In this document: positions 50,585-61,034 of the stretch, one piece after another
Position numbering within the stretch: the stretch's first letter is position 1
Layout of the letters: each line of letters begins with the position of its first letter
Source of the DNA: Schistocephalus solidus
Taxonomy: Eukaryota > Platyhelminthes > Cestoda > Diphyllobothriidea > Diphyllobothriidae
Direction: 5' to 3'
DNA: 64,000 nt
Assembly: GCA_017591395.1 (NCBI GenBank)
Contig: WEDG01000370.1
Coordinates: forward strand, 62,001 to 126,000
Program-made: the position numbers and the translations under genes
Notes under the pieces: model-generated
Told to the model about the DNA's origin: nothing
Database searches by the model: none
Seen by the model: only the letters and a program-made list of their open reading frames with translations

Positions 50585-51385
50585 AAGTGAGAAGAAGTGG
50601 ACATGATCACTGGTATAAGAAAGCTTTTGCCCAACGTTTCCCATTCACGCATGAAGGCATCATCAGCTATGGTTAGTTAATACAAAGGGAATTGCAGTAT
50701 TTATAGGATGCATTCGCAATGCTACCACATACCTATGACAATTACCAGCTCCCTATTTCATTTGCAATGGTTGCGCTCTGGTGCGACGATTTATTGTGGT
50801 CCAGCATACGCACTCTGATCATTCATCAGCCTGATGATTGTTTGTCCATCTGACTCATCGACACTTTCGTTGGAAACAGTGTTCGGTCGCGCGCTCCCCG
50901 AGTTATGAATTTCTGTGGCCAAACTATGGTCCCAATATTTCTCTTTGCACTTGTTACTGCACTGCAAGTCTGTGAACCGTGACTCCAAGAAATCGTGGCT
51001 CAAGCAATTATCTTTCCTCTCGAGAAGTTCGACATAATCTAACTTTAAGGTGTGGCCAGGGCTTGTCGAACGAGCATCATTGCTACCACATGTTCGGTCA
51101 TTCGCCTTCGGAGCAGTCTTTCAGTTTCTCCGTCATAGTCGCTTTACCCGCAACTGCAACCGGGATTGGGGAGTCCATTGGAGTTCCCTTGATCTGCTCA
51201 TAAGTTACTCCGGCAAAGGTGAAGTAGGTCTTTTGGCAAAATTCCAATAGTTTCATAAGGTGTTCAATTTTGAGAGAACTCTGGGTTTCGTCGTATGACT
51301 CCTCAAGTTTCCTGCGCAAGACATCTTGCGTTAAACTCGGCGGGATGGATGTGAATAAGGACGTCACGTCAAAAGAGACCATCAC
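50585..51385 (-). pseudogene. Penelope-like element: RT joined to GIY-YIG end by an internal deletion
   Basis: The minus-strand frame from 51385 opens with MVSFDVTSLFTSIPPSLT, the palm strand carrying the first catalytic Asp, then IEHLMKLLEFCQKTYFTFAG and YEQIKGTPMDSP (about 51190-51155). The RT stops at that box: the YVDD box, thumb and linker are missing, and the next recognisable wording is the GIY-YIG start (ETERLLRR-type frame, about 51130-51095). Below it come SRFTDLQCSNKCKEKY and the element's 3' region to 50585 with a hammerhead-like core. The deletion join is near 51150. Confidence 0.8.
50625..50670 (-). ncRNA. Hammerhead-ribozyme-like core, helix I lost
   Basis: CTGATGA (50666-50660) and GGGAAACGTT (about 50642-50633) keep both boxes and the ACGT palindrome, but the flanks no longer pair as helix I. 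Confidence 0.35.
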
Positions 51386-51477
51386 TTCGTCAGATTAAAT
51401 CCTCCGACCTTGGAGGTCTGCTAGGAATTGAGAGGCTAAGTGGACTGAGGCAGGCGAATTGTATTTGAGGAATTTCC

Positions 51478-52445
51478 GTTTCATTCTCGGCCTTCCCAGA
51501 CATACAATTCACGAGGGATGAAGAAAAGGGGCAGCAGCTCCCCTTCCTTGATGTACTCGTCAGGCGACGTCTCAACGGCGAAATAGAAATGGCTGTCTAC
51601 AGGAAAGCGACGAACACCACGCAGCTTCTCAATTTTCACAGCAGCCATTCGGGGGCTCACAAACGAAGCTGTGTGAGAACACTGTTTAAACGCACCCAGA
51701 CGCATTGCAGCAACTTGTTGGAAAAAGCAGATGAGTCCCGTTACCTCCGTAACCAGTTTATGCGGAATGACTATCCGAAGGCGTTCATAAGCCGATGCAT
51801 ACGTGTTCGCTCGCGGAGACCCAACCAGAACCAACCTCTACGGTATGGCATGCGATGCCATACATCAAGAACGTGTCAGAAGCGACCGAGCGCATTGTTG
51901 CTGGACTTGGTGTCGGAATGGCACACCGACCCAAAGCTACCATGCGCAGTAAGCTCATGAGAATCAAGGACAAATTAAATCCTTAATGAGCAGTCGGGGG
52001 CTAGTGTATAACACTCCGTGTCAAAACTGTTCCCGTAACTACACATGACAGACAGGAATTCTGCTTGGATCGCGCATACACGAGCAGAAGCTGGCTGTGT
52101 GACGGGGTGACGGCTTATCACAAGGGCTGCCAACACCTACGAAAATGGTCACGAGTTTAACTTCGCAGCCACGAAGATAATCACCCAAGTCAGATGCAAG
52201 ACAAGCCGAGAATTGATTGAAGCCTGGGCCTCCGATGAGACCTCGGTCAATCGATTTATCGATCTGCCACCGGCATACAGGGCCCTGCGTAGTCAACTCC
52301 GGACTGGTGCCACTGGTGTCTGATTGACCCCTGCCCCCCCCCGCCTATAAATGTTTCTTGGTTATGTTGCTGTTTTATCTCTGACGATTGACTCCAGTAA
52401 GATTTCGAAAGCTCAGACGAATAAAGCAATGATTCAGGTGAACGA
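51478..52445 (+). pseudogene. Penelope-like element: RT thumb, linker, GIY-YIG endonuclease and 3' tail
   Basis: In order: FPDIQFTRDEEKGQQLPFLD (about 51489-51548), VYRKATNTTQLLNFHSSHSG (51595-51654), HKRSCVRTLFKRTQTHC (51661-51711), YLRNQFMRNDYPKAFISRC (51741-51797), then after a frameshift MPYIKNVSEATERIV and GMAHRPKATMRSKLMRIKD (about 51855-51972). The GIY-YIG domain follows with NTPCQNC near 52010 and HEQKLAV near 52080, and in another frame TSRELIEAW and SVNRFIDLPPAYRALRSQL (about 52200-52295). The tail has a hammerhead-like core and CAGACGAATAAA. The palm with its catalytic Asp residues is missing. It stands head to head with 50585-51385 but belongs to another subfamily. Confidence 0.85.
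52378..52417 (+). ncRNA. Hammerhead-ribozyme-like motif with AGCT helix III
   Basis: TCT (52378-52380), box CTGACGA (52381-52387), GAAA (52407-52410), GCTC (52411-52414) and AGA (52415-52417). TCT/AGA pairs perfectly. Helix III is the palindrome AGCT, where other copies have ACGT or AATT. Helix II is weak in this copy. Confidence 0.5.
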
Positions 52446-52451
52446 ACAACC

Positions 52452-52560
52452 GTCTTCTTCTTCTTCTTCTTCTTCTTCTTCTTGATCTTCTTCTTCTTCT
52501 TCTTCTTCTTCTTCTTCTTCTTTCTTCTTCTTCTTCTTCTTCTTCTTCTTCTTCTTCTTC
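52452..52560 (+). repeat. (TTC)n microsatellite
   Basis: About 36 units with two interruptions, starting a few bases after the 3' end of the PLE. Poly-Glu/Lys/Arg frames across it are artefacts. Confidence 0.95.
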
Positions 52561-52947
52561 ACCTTTACACATACCTGAAATGCGAACATTCGCCTCCATT
52601 CGTGTAAAGTCCTTCTGGCAGCCTTTGGATTAAGACGGAGGATATGGGGACGAGGGTTATTGTTGCTGTTGTTTATTGTGCTGTTTCGACTGTGAATCCT
52701 GCACCTACAAGCCACGGTACACTTTCAGGTGATGTGCTCTCAACACTTGCTCAGGACATATTTCCCAGTCACTACGCTTGGAAAATTTAGCAGTGCTGTC
52801 TCTAAATATGGCTTCTCTGACATCCTAGACGGCTGCTGAACCCCACTATGTATCACAGCTTCGTGCAGTGGAGAGCGAGCCGATTTGGCCTTGTCCGGGT
52901 ATGGAATTGTACGTCAGTCTCTCCGTAGGACCTTTTGAAATTGGTGA
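52561..52947. other. No recognisable feature between two microsatellites
   Basis: Unique-looking sequence with no frame I can support. Confidence 0.4.
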
Positions 52948-53092
52948 GGGGAAAGAAGGAGGAGAAGGAGGAGGAAGAGGAGGAGGAGGAGGAGAAGGAG
53001 GAGGAGGAGAAGGAGGAGGAGGAGGAGAAGGAGGAGGAGGAGCAGGAGGAGGAGAAGGAGGAGGAGGAGGAGGAGGAGGGATGGGAAGGGGA
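52948..53092 (+). repeat. (GGA)n / purine-rich microsatellite
   Basis: About 145 bp of almost pure purine, mainly GGA and GGAGAA units with one C interruption near 53042. Gly- or Pro-rich frames here are artefacts. Confidence 0.95.
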
Positions 53093-53993
53093 GCAGAATC
53101 ACCGGGTTTTGTGACCGACAACATCGGATACGCTCATTTCTTTTAGTCTGCCGATTCAAGCAGTCATCGTGGTAGAGAGAGAGAGGTGTACTTCAGGGAG
53201 TCATAGTTGGGTGCCAATTAATGGCCGTGAGGAGCAGTCTCCTCTTGCATGCTTTGACCTACCACAGCCTACAAGATTTGACCCCAAAACTAGACAGCCC
53301 AGCATGTTTAACCACCATCCCCTCCCCGTCCCCTCTATTCGAGTCAACTCTCATTACCTTAGTCGGGCCGGCGCTATTAGTCGCAATTTTCATCGCCTAG
53401 AGGACATCTTTGGGCATCGCGATTTCCAGCAACGTAGCTGCAGGAGGATACACTCGTTAGTGCATCGCTCATGACCACAACTCATGTCGCAGACCATTGA
53501 AACAATACACCCCAAGCGGTATATTGGTAATTCTGAAAAAAACATAGATTTTGGCAAGTTATTTGAGGTAAATTAAACTATTTACAGAAAATGCATCAAA
53601 TCTAAATCCTAGAACATGAAAAAGTGAGATATTTCCCGTGAGATCCATGTCGGAACTGTTGACAGCAATAGCAAAGGTCTTGAAGACCATAAGCGGAGAA
53701 ATTAACTGCGGTATGCAAAGTTTTAATTACATTTAACAAACGCCTTCGGAGTCACACCGCTATTAAATGGTAAACTTATTCAAGCAAATGATGAAGTCTT
53801 TTCAGCATCAGCGAAGCAACCGAGCGCATCAATTGTGATATCGATGAATAGCTTGCTGTTAACAATATCGCTTGCTGGCCGCCCGATTGTCCAACTAGCG
53901 ATCGAAACCAGCAGTCCCAAACGGTTTTGGAAATTTGTAATTGGCACGTGCTCTCATGAGAAGTTCCGCAGGCAGCATTCATGTAGTTCTCGG
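53093..53993. other. No recognisable gene
   Basis: The frame at 53169-53474 is open for 101 codons but has no motif, and its composition does not suggest a protein. The rest is AT-rich. Confidence 0.4.
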
Positions 53994-54259
53994 TAGGACA
54001 GGGGAATATAAAAGTCCAATAATGCAGGTGCGTTTCAGAGAAATTACGATTAGGGCCAGGAATAGGTTTTCGGTTATATTTTATGGTTGGTGCCATTGTT
54101 AGCGTTGGAGTTAAGGGTAGAGTTTGGATAAGGGTTAGGGGTGAGATTAAGGTTCGTTTTAGGATAAGTGTTGTGTTAGGACATGGGAATCGATTACCTT
54201 CCTGAAATTTGATGTAATGCCATCTGTGTTACGGGGAGCGTTCATATTCTCTTGTCCTA
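53994..54259 (+). mobile_element. MITE with 16-bp terminal inverted repeats and telomere-like core
   Basis: The left end TAGGACAGGGGAATAT (53994-54009) and the right end ATATTCTCTTGTCCTA (54244-54259) are inverted repeats with two mismatches. Both start or end with TA, as expected for a TA target duplication of Tc1/mariner-type DNA transposons. At 266 bp it has no coding capacity. The interior contains a worn GGGTTAGGGG/GTTAAGGG stretch (54105-54165). A second copy lies at 12299-12519. Which transposase moved it is unknown; the Tigger-type relic at 61-62 kb is a candidate only by superfamily. Confidence 0.7.
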
Positions 54260-54261
54260 TC

Positions 54262-57200
54262 GCGTGACCACGAAAATTAGTTCCCCCTGAAATCACTTTG
54301 ATGTACAATGATCTCAAAAACATTGTTGAAAATTATAGCACCAACCCAGAAGTAAACAATTTACCCGAATATAGGCCCAAAACCTTAATGTTCGTAAGCA
54401 AGTGAGAACCAAATGTTATCATTTTTCCTGCAACTGCACTCAGCAGGAGCACCATCAAATTTTCTCTGTGAATGGTCTCAACGGGCATATATGACACTTT
54501 TCAAGGTTACACGAATGCACTTTAATTTGGCCACTGGTATAGCATTGAGATCTACCTTTTGATTTATAAAGACCGCACTAGTATAAATACTTTTATCGTA
54601 TGATGATGTTATTCATATTAAAACCACTTGCAATATTACACAAGCAGCCGACCATCTGCTGTTGAGTTCTGTATCCAATAAAATTCGATCGCATAAAAAC
54701 AGCTGATTTGGGATCTCCATCGCATTGGGTGATGAACAAATTAAGAGCATTTTGCAGGTACTCCTTGTATGTTTGATAAAGTCTTGAAATGCAGTTTGCA
54801 GTAAAACAATAAAGCGTTAAGCTTCTTCATTAGAATATTTTATGGCGCAAAATGTGAGCTGTTTTATAATCACAGGTTGTGCACCTTAATTCACCCTCTT
54901 TGCTTATAACAAATGGGTTTCATTTTTTTCCATCCTCATGTTATTTTTATGGAAGAAGAGCCGATGTTCAACGTCCGGAAGCAGCGTCGATTTCTCTCCC
55001 TTGGAATAATGCCTTTTCCTGGAAAAGCATCCGCACACATGCGGCTTTGGTTTGAGGCTTTCTACATATAAGAAATTATCTGGATAAAAAGAAGCATGGA
55101 TTGGTATCTAAAAGCATTTCCTTCTCTAATAAAATAAATTTGAACAAATTTTATTTTTGACAAAGGTTTTTACGCCTTACTTAAAGCTGATAAACTAAAA
55201 TAATAGCAGCTTATGTAATCCCTATGGATAACTCGGATTTCCACCATAACATGACATGAATTGTTTTTGCCTTTTAGGAATAGAGAGCTTTGTTTGTCCT
55301 CTCTACTGTTATTGCTTCCTTTTATTTTATTCAAGCAGTCCTCGATGCCATCACCATCTGAAACCTAAATGTTTTTCGGAATTCTTCACAAATGTTGACT
55401 GCTTCATCCGAAAACTTTACCGTCTTATTACACTGTCTGAGAACATGCAGACGGTATGCTTCAAGTCCATCATTAAAATTTCGAAGCCATGATTTTAAAC
55501 AAACCACTTCCATTGTAAATGGGAAATTTGCTCTATGAGGTCCAAATGCAATAAAATACAAAAAGAGAATTTAAAAAATGAGCAGAACGCTGTCTGGAAG
55601 GCGAATAAATAGCATTTATATAAGTTTTCAGTATATAAAGGTTTGTAAGTACTCGCATAGGTGCAGATAAGAACACAAACACGAACTAATATATATTAGC
55701 ATAGAGTAGGTTGCCTAACTCAGGAAATTTCAAGATCGAAATATGAGGTTTTAGTAGCCCTCACAGTTGATTGTGTTATTTTTATTTGTTGAATTCAGTT
55801 GAGTTCAGTTCAGACCTGTTTATGGAAGGAAAATTGGGGCCAAATGGGTTCAATTCCGACGTGTCTTCGTATTCAGGAATTTTCCTTAGCTATTGAAAGT
55901 AACAGATTGAAAGCTCTTATTTTTACACGTTTAAGCATAAACAACCACCAATTTAAACCGGAAAAAATTTAAATATATCCTTTTTTAGAATGGCAAGTTT
56001 GGTTATGCGTTCATAAAACTCACGTAAATGCAGGCAAAGAAACCACATATATTTTGGAAACACAGAGCAGATTAAATTTGAAAAAAGTTGGCCTTGGCCA
56101 CAAAAATCAGTAATAAACCTTTGCTACTGTAGGTTTTTTAATCACACCGATATTTGATGCCATAAACAAATGTTCATTTCTGAAACCACGACATATCATA
56201 ACTGTTATTTGTCACGCTGTTCATGAGATATTTGCAGAAAATTTCAATTTGCGGTGGACTACAAAATAATATGGAATGTTCAATCGAAACAGACAGAAAA
56301 TAAGCAGTTTTCACAAAATCTTAGTAGATATTAAGGCGCTCTGCTGGGCATTTGCAATCTTAAAACGGGAACAAAAGAAAACAAATAAAGCTAAAAATTT
56401 CTTTTATATAAAAAGGAATGTCAGTTATTACATTTCCAGCCGAAAATATATCACTTATTTCCATGGCCGTGTAAAAACGGTAAATATTTCACATTTTTAC
56501 CTTTATTTTACCACGGAAAATGAAAAAGAACGCTGATATTCGACAGCAAAATATATAATAAAAGCATCCGTTAAAGAGATAACTCATTATGGAAAGGTTT
56601 TTGTTGTTCCAAGGCGCACTAATTGCCATATTATGTTTTGTGCATTTATTCTTCTCAGCAATGGGTTTTCATGCTTGCGTGAGTCTACAAGTACGACCTA
56701 AACGGCCATTAGAAAGAATGTCTCAAAAACTCATTACTGCGTTAAATACTTTTAAGGAATACCGTATTCTGTACGTTTTTATATACATATCGCACAAAAT
56801 TTACATCTTTGTCCAATCGATTGAAAACACCGACAGTCATAAAAGTATTCACACCAATTTCAAGGATGATCTGAAACTTATCGTAATCCAACATCCGAAA
56901 TATTTATTAAGAAATTTAACGAAAGTTAGGTTCTCTTAATATACACAAAATGCAACGTTTACGATTGCACCTGACAATTATGTTTAAATTTATTATTAAG
57001 TGACCAACCTGTCAACATTAGAGCTTATGAAATATTTTATTCCACTGGCATCCCTTTTAGCAAAATCAAGCAAAAATCAGTTTCCCTTGGTCAAACGTAT
57101 CTAAAACAATGTACTGACTGAAGAAAACCCCCAAATTCTCTTGAAGACCGGCTCGGCAATAGCTATACTTTACTTTTGCGTAATCGGAAATAATTTGTAG

Positions 57201-59060
57201 GCGCAAAACACAAAAAATTGCTATTTTAAAACGTAATTCCACATTTTCTACTTTATTTACTCATTTTGTGTATGGACAGGCTTCTTGTACAATTCGAACT
57301 TAATTTATTTAGTTATACAGATTATTCACGTTTTCGGAATTTGCTGATTTTTGAAAACAATAAGATTTCTACAAAATATTAAGTTGTAACCTCAAAAGGC
57401 CTTCTTCTTCTCTTTTTTAAGGACCGTCGCTTCTAAACTGCGATAGAACAGTAGGGGATGCAGTGTGGCATGAGTTAGCGTAACAGCCCTTTCTTGTGAA
57501 ATCATAAGCTTTCACGAGTTAGGGCATCCAATGTGGACCAATTCTGCTTTGGAACTGCTCACAGCTGATCACCAAGTTGTGTTTTGGCTGGCCTTTAAAC
57601 TCTTAGCGGTAAACCACACAACGGTTGTCAATGAAGCTCATATCAACCATTGCGGAAATATAAAGACATTCTAAAAAAATTAAGGAAAACCAATTTTATT
57701 AAAAACAAACTTTTTAAAATTTCCACCATTATATACAAATACAAATACTGATGCCGCAATGGTGTATTTGTAACTTCTAATAGAGAACTTGTCTTATATA
57801 GTCCCAAGGAACTTAAAAAGCAGTACTTTCCTTAATGTTTTTGGCTTGAATCATACTCATCTCTACTAGCTGTCTTTTTCTGGTCAATAAGGCTAGCTGG
57901 TATGCAATTCTGTTATCAATACCCAACATTGACTTTTAATATTGGTCCATACAAATTCTTTAAAACGTGTTAAACAAAATTACTTCAGGATGAATGTATG
58001 TTAGGAAACGTGAGAGTTCACTGAAGGTATAAGAACGAGGGCCGCAGGATGGAACAAGGCGAAATATTAATCTCTGCTCCAGGCGTGCTCTCAAGAGAGC
58101 TTAAGCGGTCATTAAAAACGATAATTTAAAAAAGGGTTCTGTAGAATGCAAGGACAAATTTTTTAGGGTTCACCTTTTCCCCTCTCCTTCGCATGAGAGG
58201 AAATGAAAATTAATTACTTTCCGTTATCCATTTTATGCAAATTTTACTCCGATTCAAAACATCAACTATTGTTTTTTCTGATAGTTCTGGACTGATATTA
58301 GCAATAATCTAGGTGTAGGTACCAAGCATGATCGGATACTTTCTACTTTCCGGCAGAAGCATTCACTTTGGAAAGTCCAATCAATTAAACCGTTTTACAG
58401 AATAACAGTTGACGAAGCACGTCAGTAAAACCTCAAAATATATCTGCCAGTTTCTATTTACCACCAAAATATACTAAAATGAAGAAAAAAACAATATTTC
58501 TTGTTTAGAATTTGTAATAGTTTCTCAAAATGAATCAACTAAACTGGATCTTTATGGGAAGAGCAATATTACACCCTGAATCCCCTTATGGGGAAGAATT
58601 TACTTCAAATAAAGTTTAATCTATAAGATACTCGCATTTTCCAGTGAACGTAACGTTTAAGGTAATAAAAGAAACCCTATTATTTTGCACAAAAGCTCAT
58701 GATGAAATAAGTCTTATAAGTTGTTTTATACTAGTTAAATTAATGAGCGTGAGGTTTTTAGTCCTGAATTATATCAACCCCAAGTAAAGGCTTGAAGATA
58801 TATAAGTGAGTGAGTGTTTACCTGATGGACTTTAACAGATAAGTGAAATGACCGCTCGTGTCCATATTTTTTGTGAGGAGACTTTGCCTGAGTAAAGTAG
58901 TTGACAACGCTGGGAGAGGGCAGACGACCAACAGCTACAGTGAGAGTGAGATAACTAACTGATTTATCATCACGTCAATACTCGGCAGCGGGGATGAAAT
59001 AATGACAATTGGCAACCAGGATACAGACTGAAGAATGATCGTCACATTAAATACGCCCCC
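54262..59060. other. AT-rich DNA, no supported gene
   Basis: The most gene-like frame is 56589-56939 (116 codons), whose first 25 residues form a hydrophobic stretch that could be a signal peptide or membrane segment. The remainder is Lys/Ile/Asn-rich as expected of AT-rich non-coding DNA. No splice-linked partners or domain were found, so I do not call it a gene. Confidence 0.4.
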
Positions 59061-59064
59061 TAGA

Positions 59065-59236
59065 GATGAACATGGAATCTGGTTACGTAATGAAGCACGT
59101 GGTTGCATGGAAACTGTGTTCTATAAATACGATTTTCCTTGCGCCACCATGGACTGTATCTGAGGTTGGGTTCGAGTGAGGGCTGCGAGAAGCCAGTCCC
59201 AGTAACGCTTTGTTCCAGCGATCAATGGTTCTTCTA
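59065..59236 (+). mobile_element. Penelope-like element 3' tail, solo
   Basis: Contains TGTTCTATAAATACG, then CTGTATCTGAGGTTGGGTTC in the place of the hammerhead core, CGAGAAGCCAGTCCCAGT and TTTGTTCCAGCGATCAATGG. The order equals that of other PLE tails. The ribozyme boxes are destroyed. Confidence 0.5.
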
Positions 59237-59391
59237 CGCTTTTAGGTTTTGTTGATTTTTCCGATAAAACAATTTTTGGAAAACGTAAAGTAAGGAGCTT
59301 GCATAACTGAAAAGTCTAAAATGATTAAAATATTACAAAATTCGTCCTTTTGTGTGGGTTGCCTGAGAGGTGTGCATAGGGGGAGGATGAT

Positions 59392-59683
59392 AAGAAACAG
59401 TGTGATATAAGACAGTATGATAAGCGGCAGTGAGTGTTTGGTAGAGCCCAAGCCACTCGGTCAACGTCTACTAGCAGCAGCAAAAGCGACTGCCATTAGG
59501 TTGAAGAAGCCGGTCTTGTGCGCACAAAAGAATTTCGTACAAGTTCCGCGCTTAGCTTGGCCAACGGCCGCTTAACTGCATGCATTCTCTCGCGCCATCT
59601 CTGTCCTCCCCCTTCCCTTGAACGGCTCTACCAAACACTCACTGCCGCTTATCATACTGTTTCATATTACAAAATGTTTCTTT
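59392..59683. mobile_element. Foldback-type inverted repeat with GC-rich loop
   Basis: 59413-59448 and 59624-59659 are perfect 36-bp inverted repeats (CAGTATGATAAGCGGCAG and its continuation). The pairing extends imperfectly outward to 59392 and 59683. The 175-bp interior is much more GC-rich than the neighbourhood. A GTCCTTTTG word recurs inverted outside the arms (about 59344 and 59687), suggesting longer arms interrupted on the left. No coding capacity. Confidence 0.6.
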
Positions 59684-59689
59684 AGTCAA

Positions 59690-61030
59690 AAGGACAAGAA
59701 AACGTTCTCTGTACGGAAGCTGAATCTTAGCTTAAGCTCAACATAAGTGGTTTTGCAGAGACAATTAATAATTCAAGTGTTGTGGATAATCAGGAGGGCT
59801 AGTTACTAGCATATTTGACGTTTTATGGGAAATAATGTTTTGATAATATATGCATAACAAATTTATATCTAAACATTCTTAAATCTGCACCCAGCTCATT
59901 TGGCAGCCATTTGCATGGGACTGATTAAGTTTAGAGTTCGCCATTATTGGTCGTTACATAACAAATAGTAGAGGATTATGCATTTTTTGAATGCATAACG
60001 ATAGTGAAAAATAAAGGTTATTAGATTAGATTTAACATTAGGTCAATGGTCTCCGTCAGTGAATAATAAACCTCATGTATATACAGGAGACGATGTAAAT
60101 CTTCTAACGCAAGGACGAGCAGCTGGACAATTATTCGTGGCATGATAAACCCTACGTTTTGGGTAGTTCATCCTGTCCCTTTTAGAAAACACTGAGTGCT
60201 CATAATGCCTGAGTTTTTCAGTAATTCGTGGGTAAAAGGTTAAAAACATTTCTAGACACCAACGTTAAATAATACTCAAATAATTTCCGTCAGAATAACT
60301 AACACAGTCTACATTTGTGCACGAGCGTGTATTTCTGTACTAGATGTCATTACTTGAAACGAGCCATATTCACCAAAAGTACATTCATTTTTTTTAGAAT
60401 ATGACATTTTGCACTTTAAATGGATTGCTGAAAAACGGTTTAATTTGCTTGAAGTTTCCGATTCAAACTCGCTCTCATAATCAGGTGCTGCAGTATTAAT
60501 AATAGTAGATAGTAATATTAGATAGTAGATAGTAATAGTAGATAGTTGCTATATCACCGCATACCCATCAACTTTCGGGAAATCCCGCATCCACTTTTAA
60601 TGGCTGCACCCGATGCAGTAATTGTCTGACTGTCCGCATACAAGTCCTTCATTTCAAAACTGACGTCCACGTCTTCTCGACTGCCTCCTGAAACTTACCA
60701 CTTCTCATCAGAAAAAAAAACATGTACATGTATAGAAACCTCGGGTTACACGCAACCCCATCTACGAGCATTTCACGTAACGAACGAGTCACTCGCAGAA
60801 AAGTTGTGATGAGCTTATACCCAGTTAACGAGAAACCCACGTGGTGCTTCCTAGCGTTGCCGCTGGTTCTCGCAAATTCTCGGATGCCTCGACGACAGAA
60901 TTATTGTTTTATCGCACAGGGTAAGCATCCCTTTGGATTTATTTGTGCATTTATTTGGTTATTTTGTGGTTTTGTGACCACAATTTGTAACCCACGACAC
61001 CGTCACAGAAACTGCTTGCTATAGATGATG
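59690..61030. other. No recognisable gene; small TAGATAGTAA-type tandem at 60495-60550
   Basis: A short imperfect repeat of TAGTAGATAGTAA units is the only structure. The frame at 60722-61024 has a hydrophobic C-terminal half but no known domain. Confidence 0.4.
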
Positions 61031-61034
61031 TTTT

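Noticed and set aside
52375..52715. Long Glu/Arg/Lys-rich and 52846-53159 Gly/Pro/Leu-rich frames
   Set aside because: They are translations of the TTC and GGA microsatellites.
54105..54165. True telomere or interstitial telomeric array
   Set aside because: Only a few worn TTAGGG-like units are present, and they lie inside a MITE with a second copy at 12.3-12.5 kb.
56589..56939. Small secreted or membrane protein gene
   Set aside because: A hydrophobic N terminus is easily produced by AT-rich DNA. No domain, no codon signal and no splice partner was seen.
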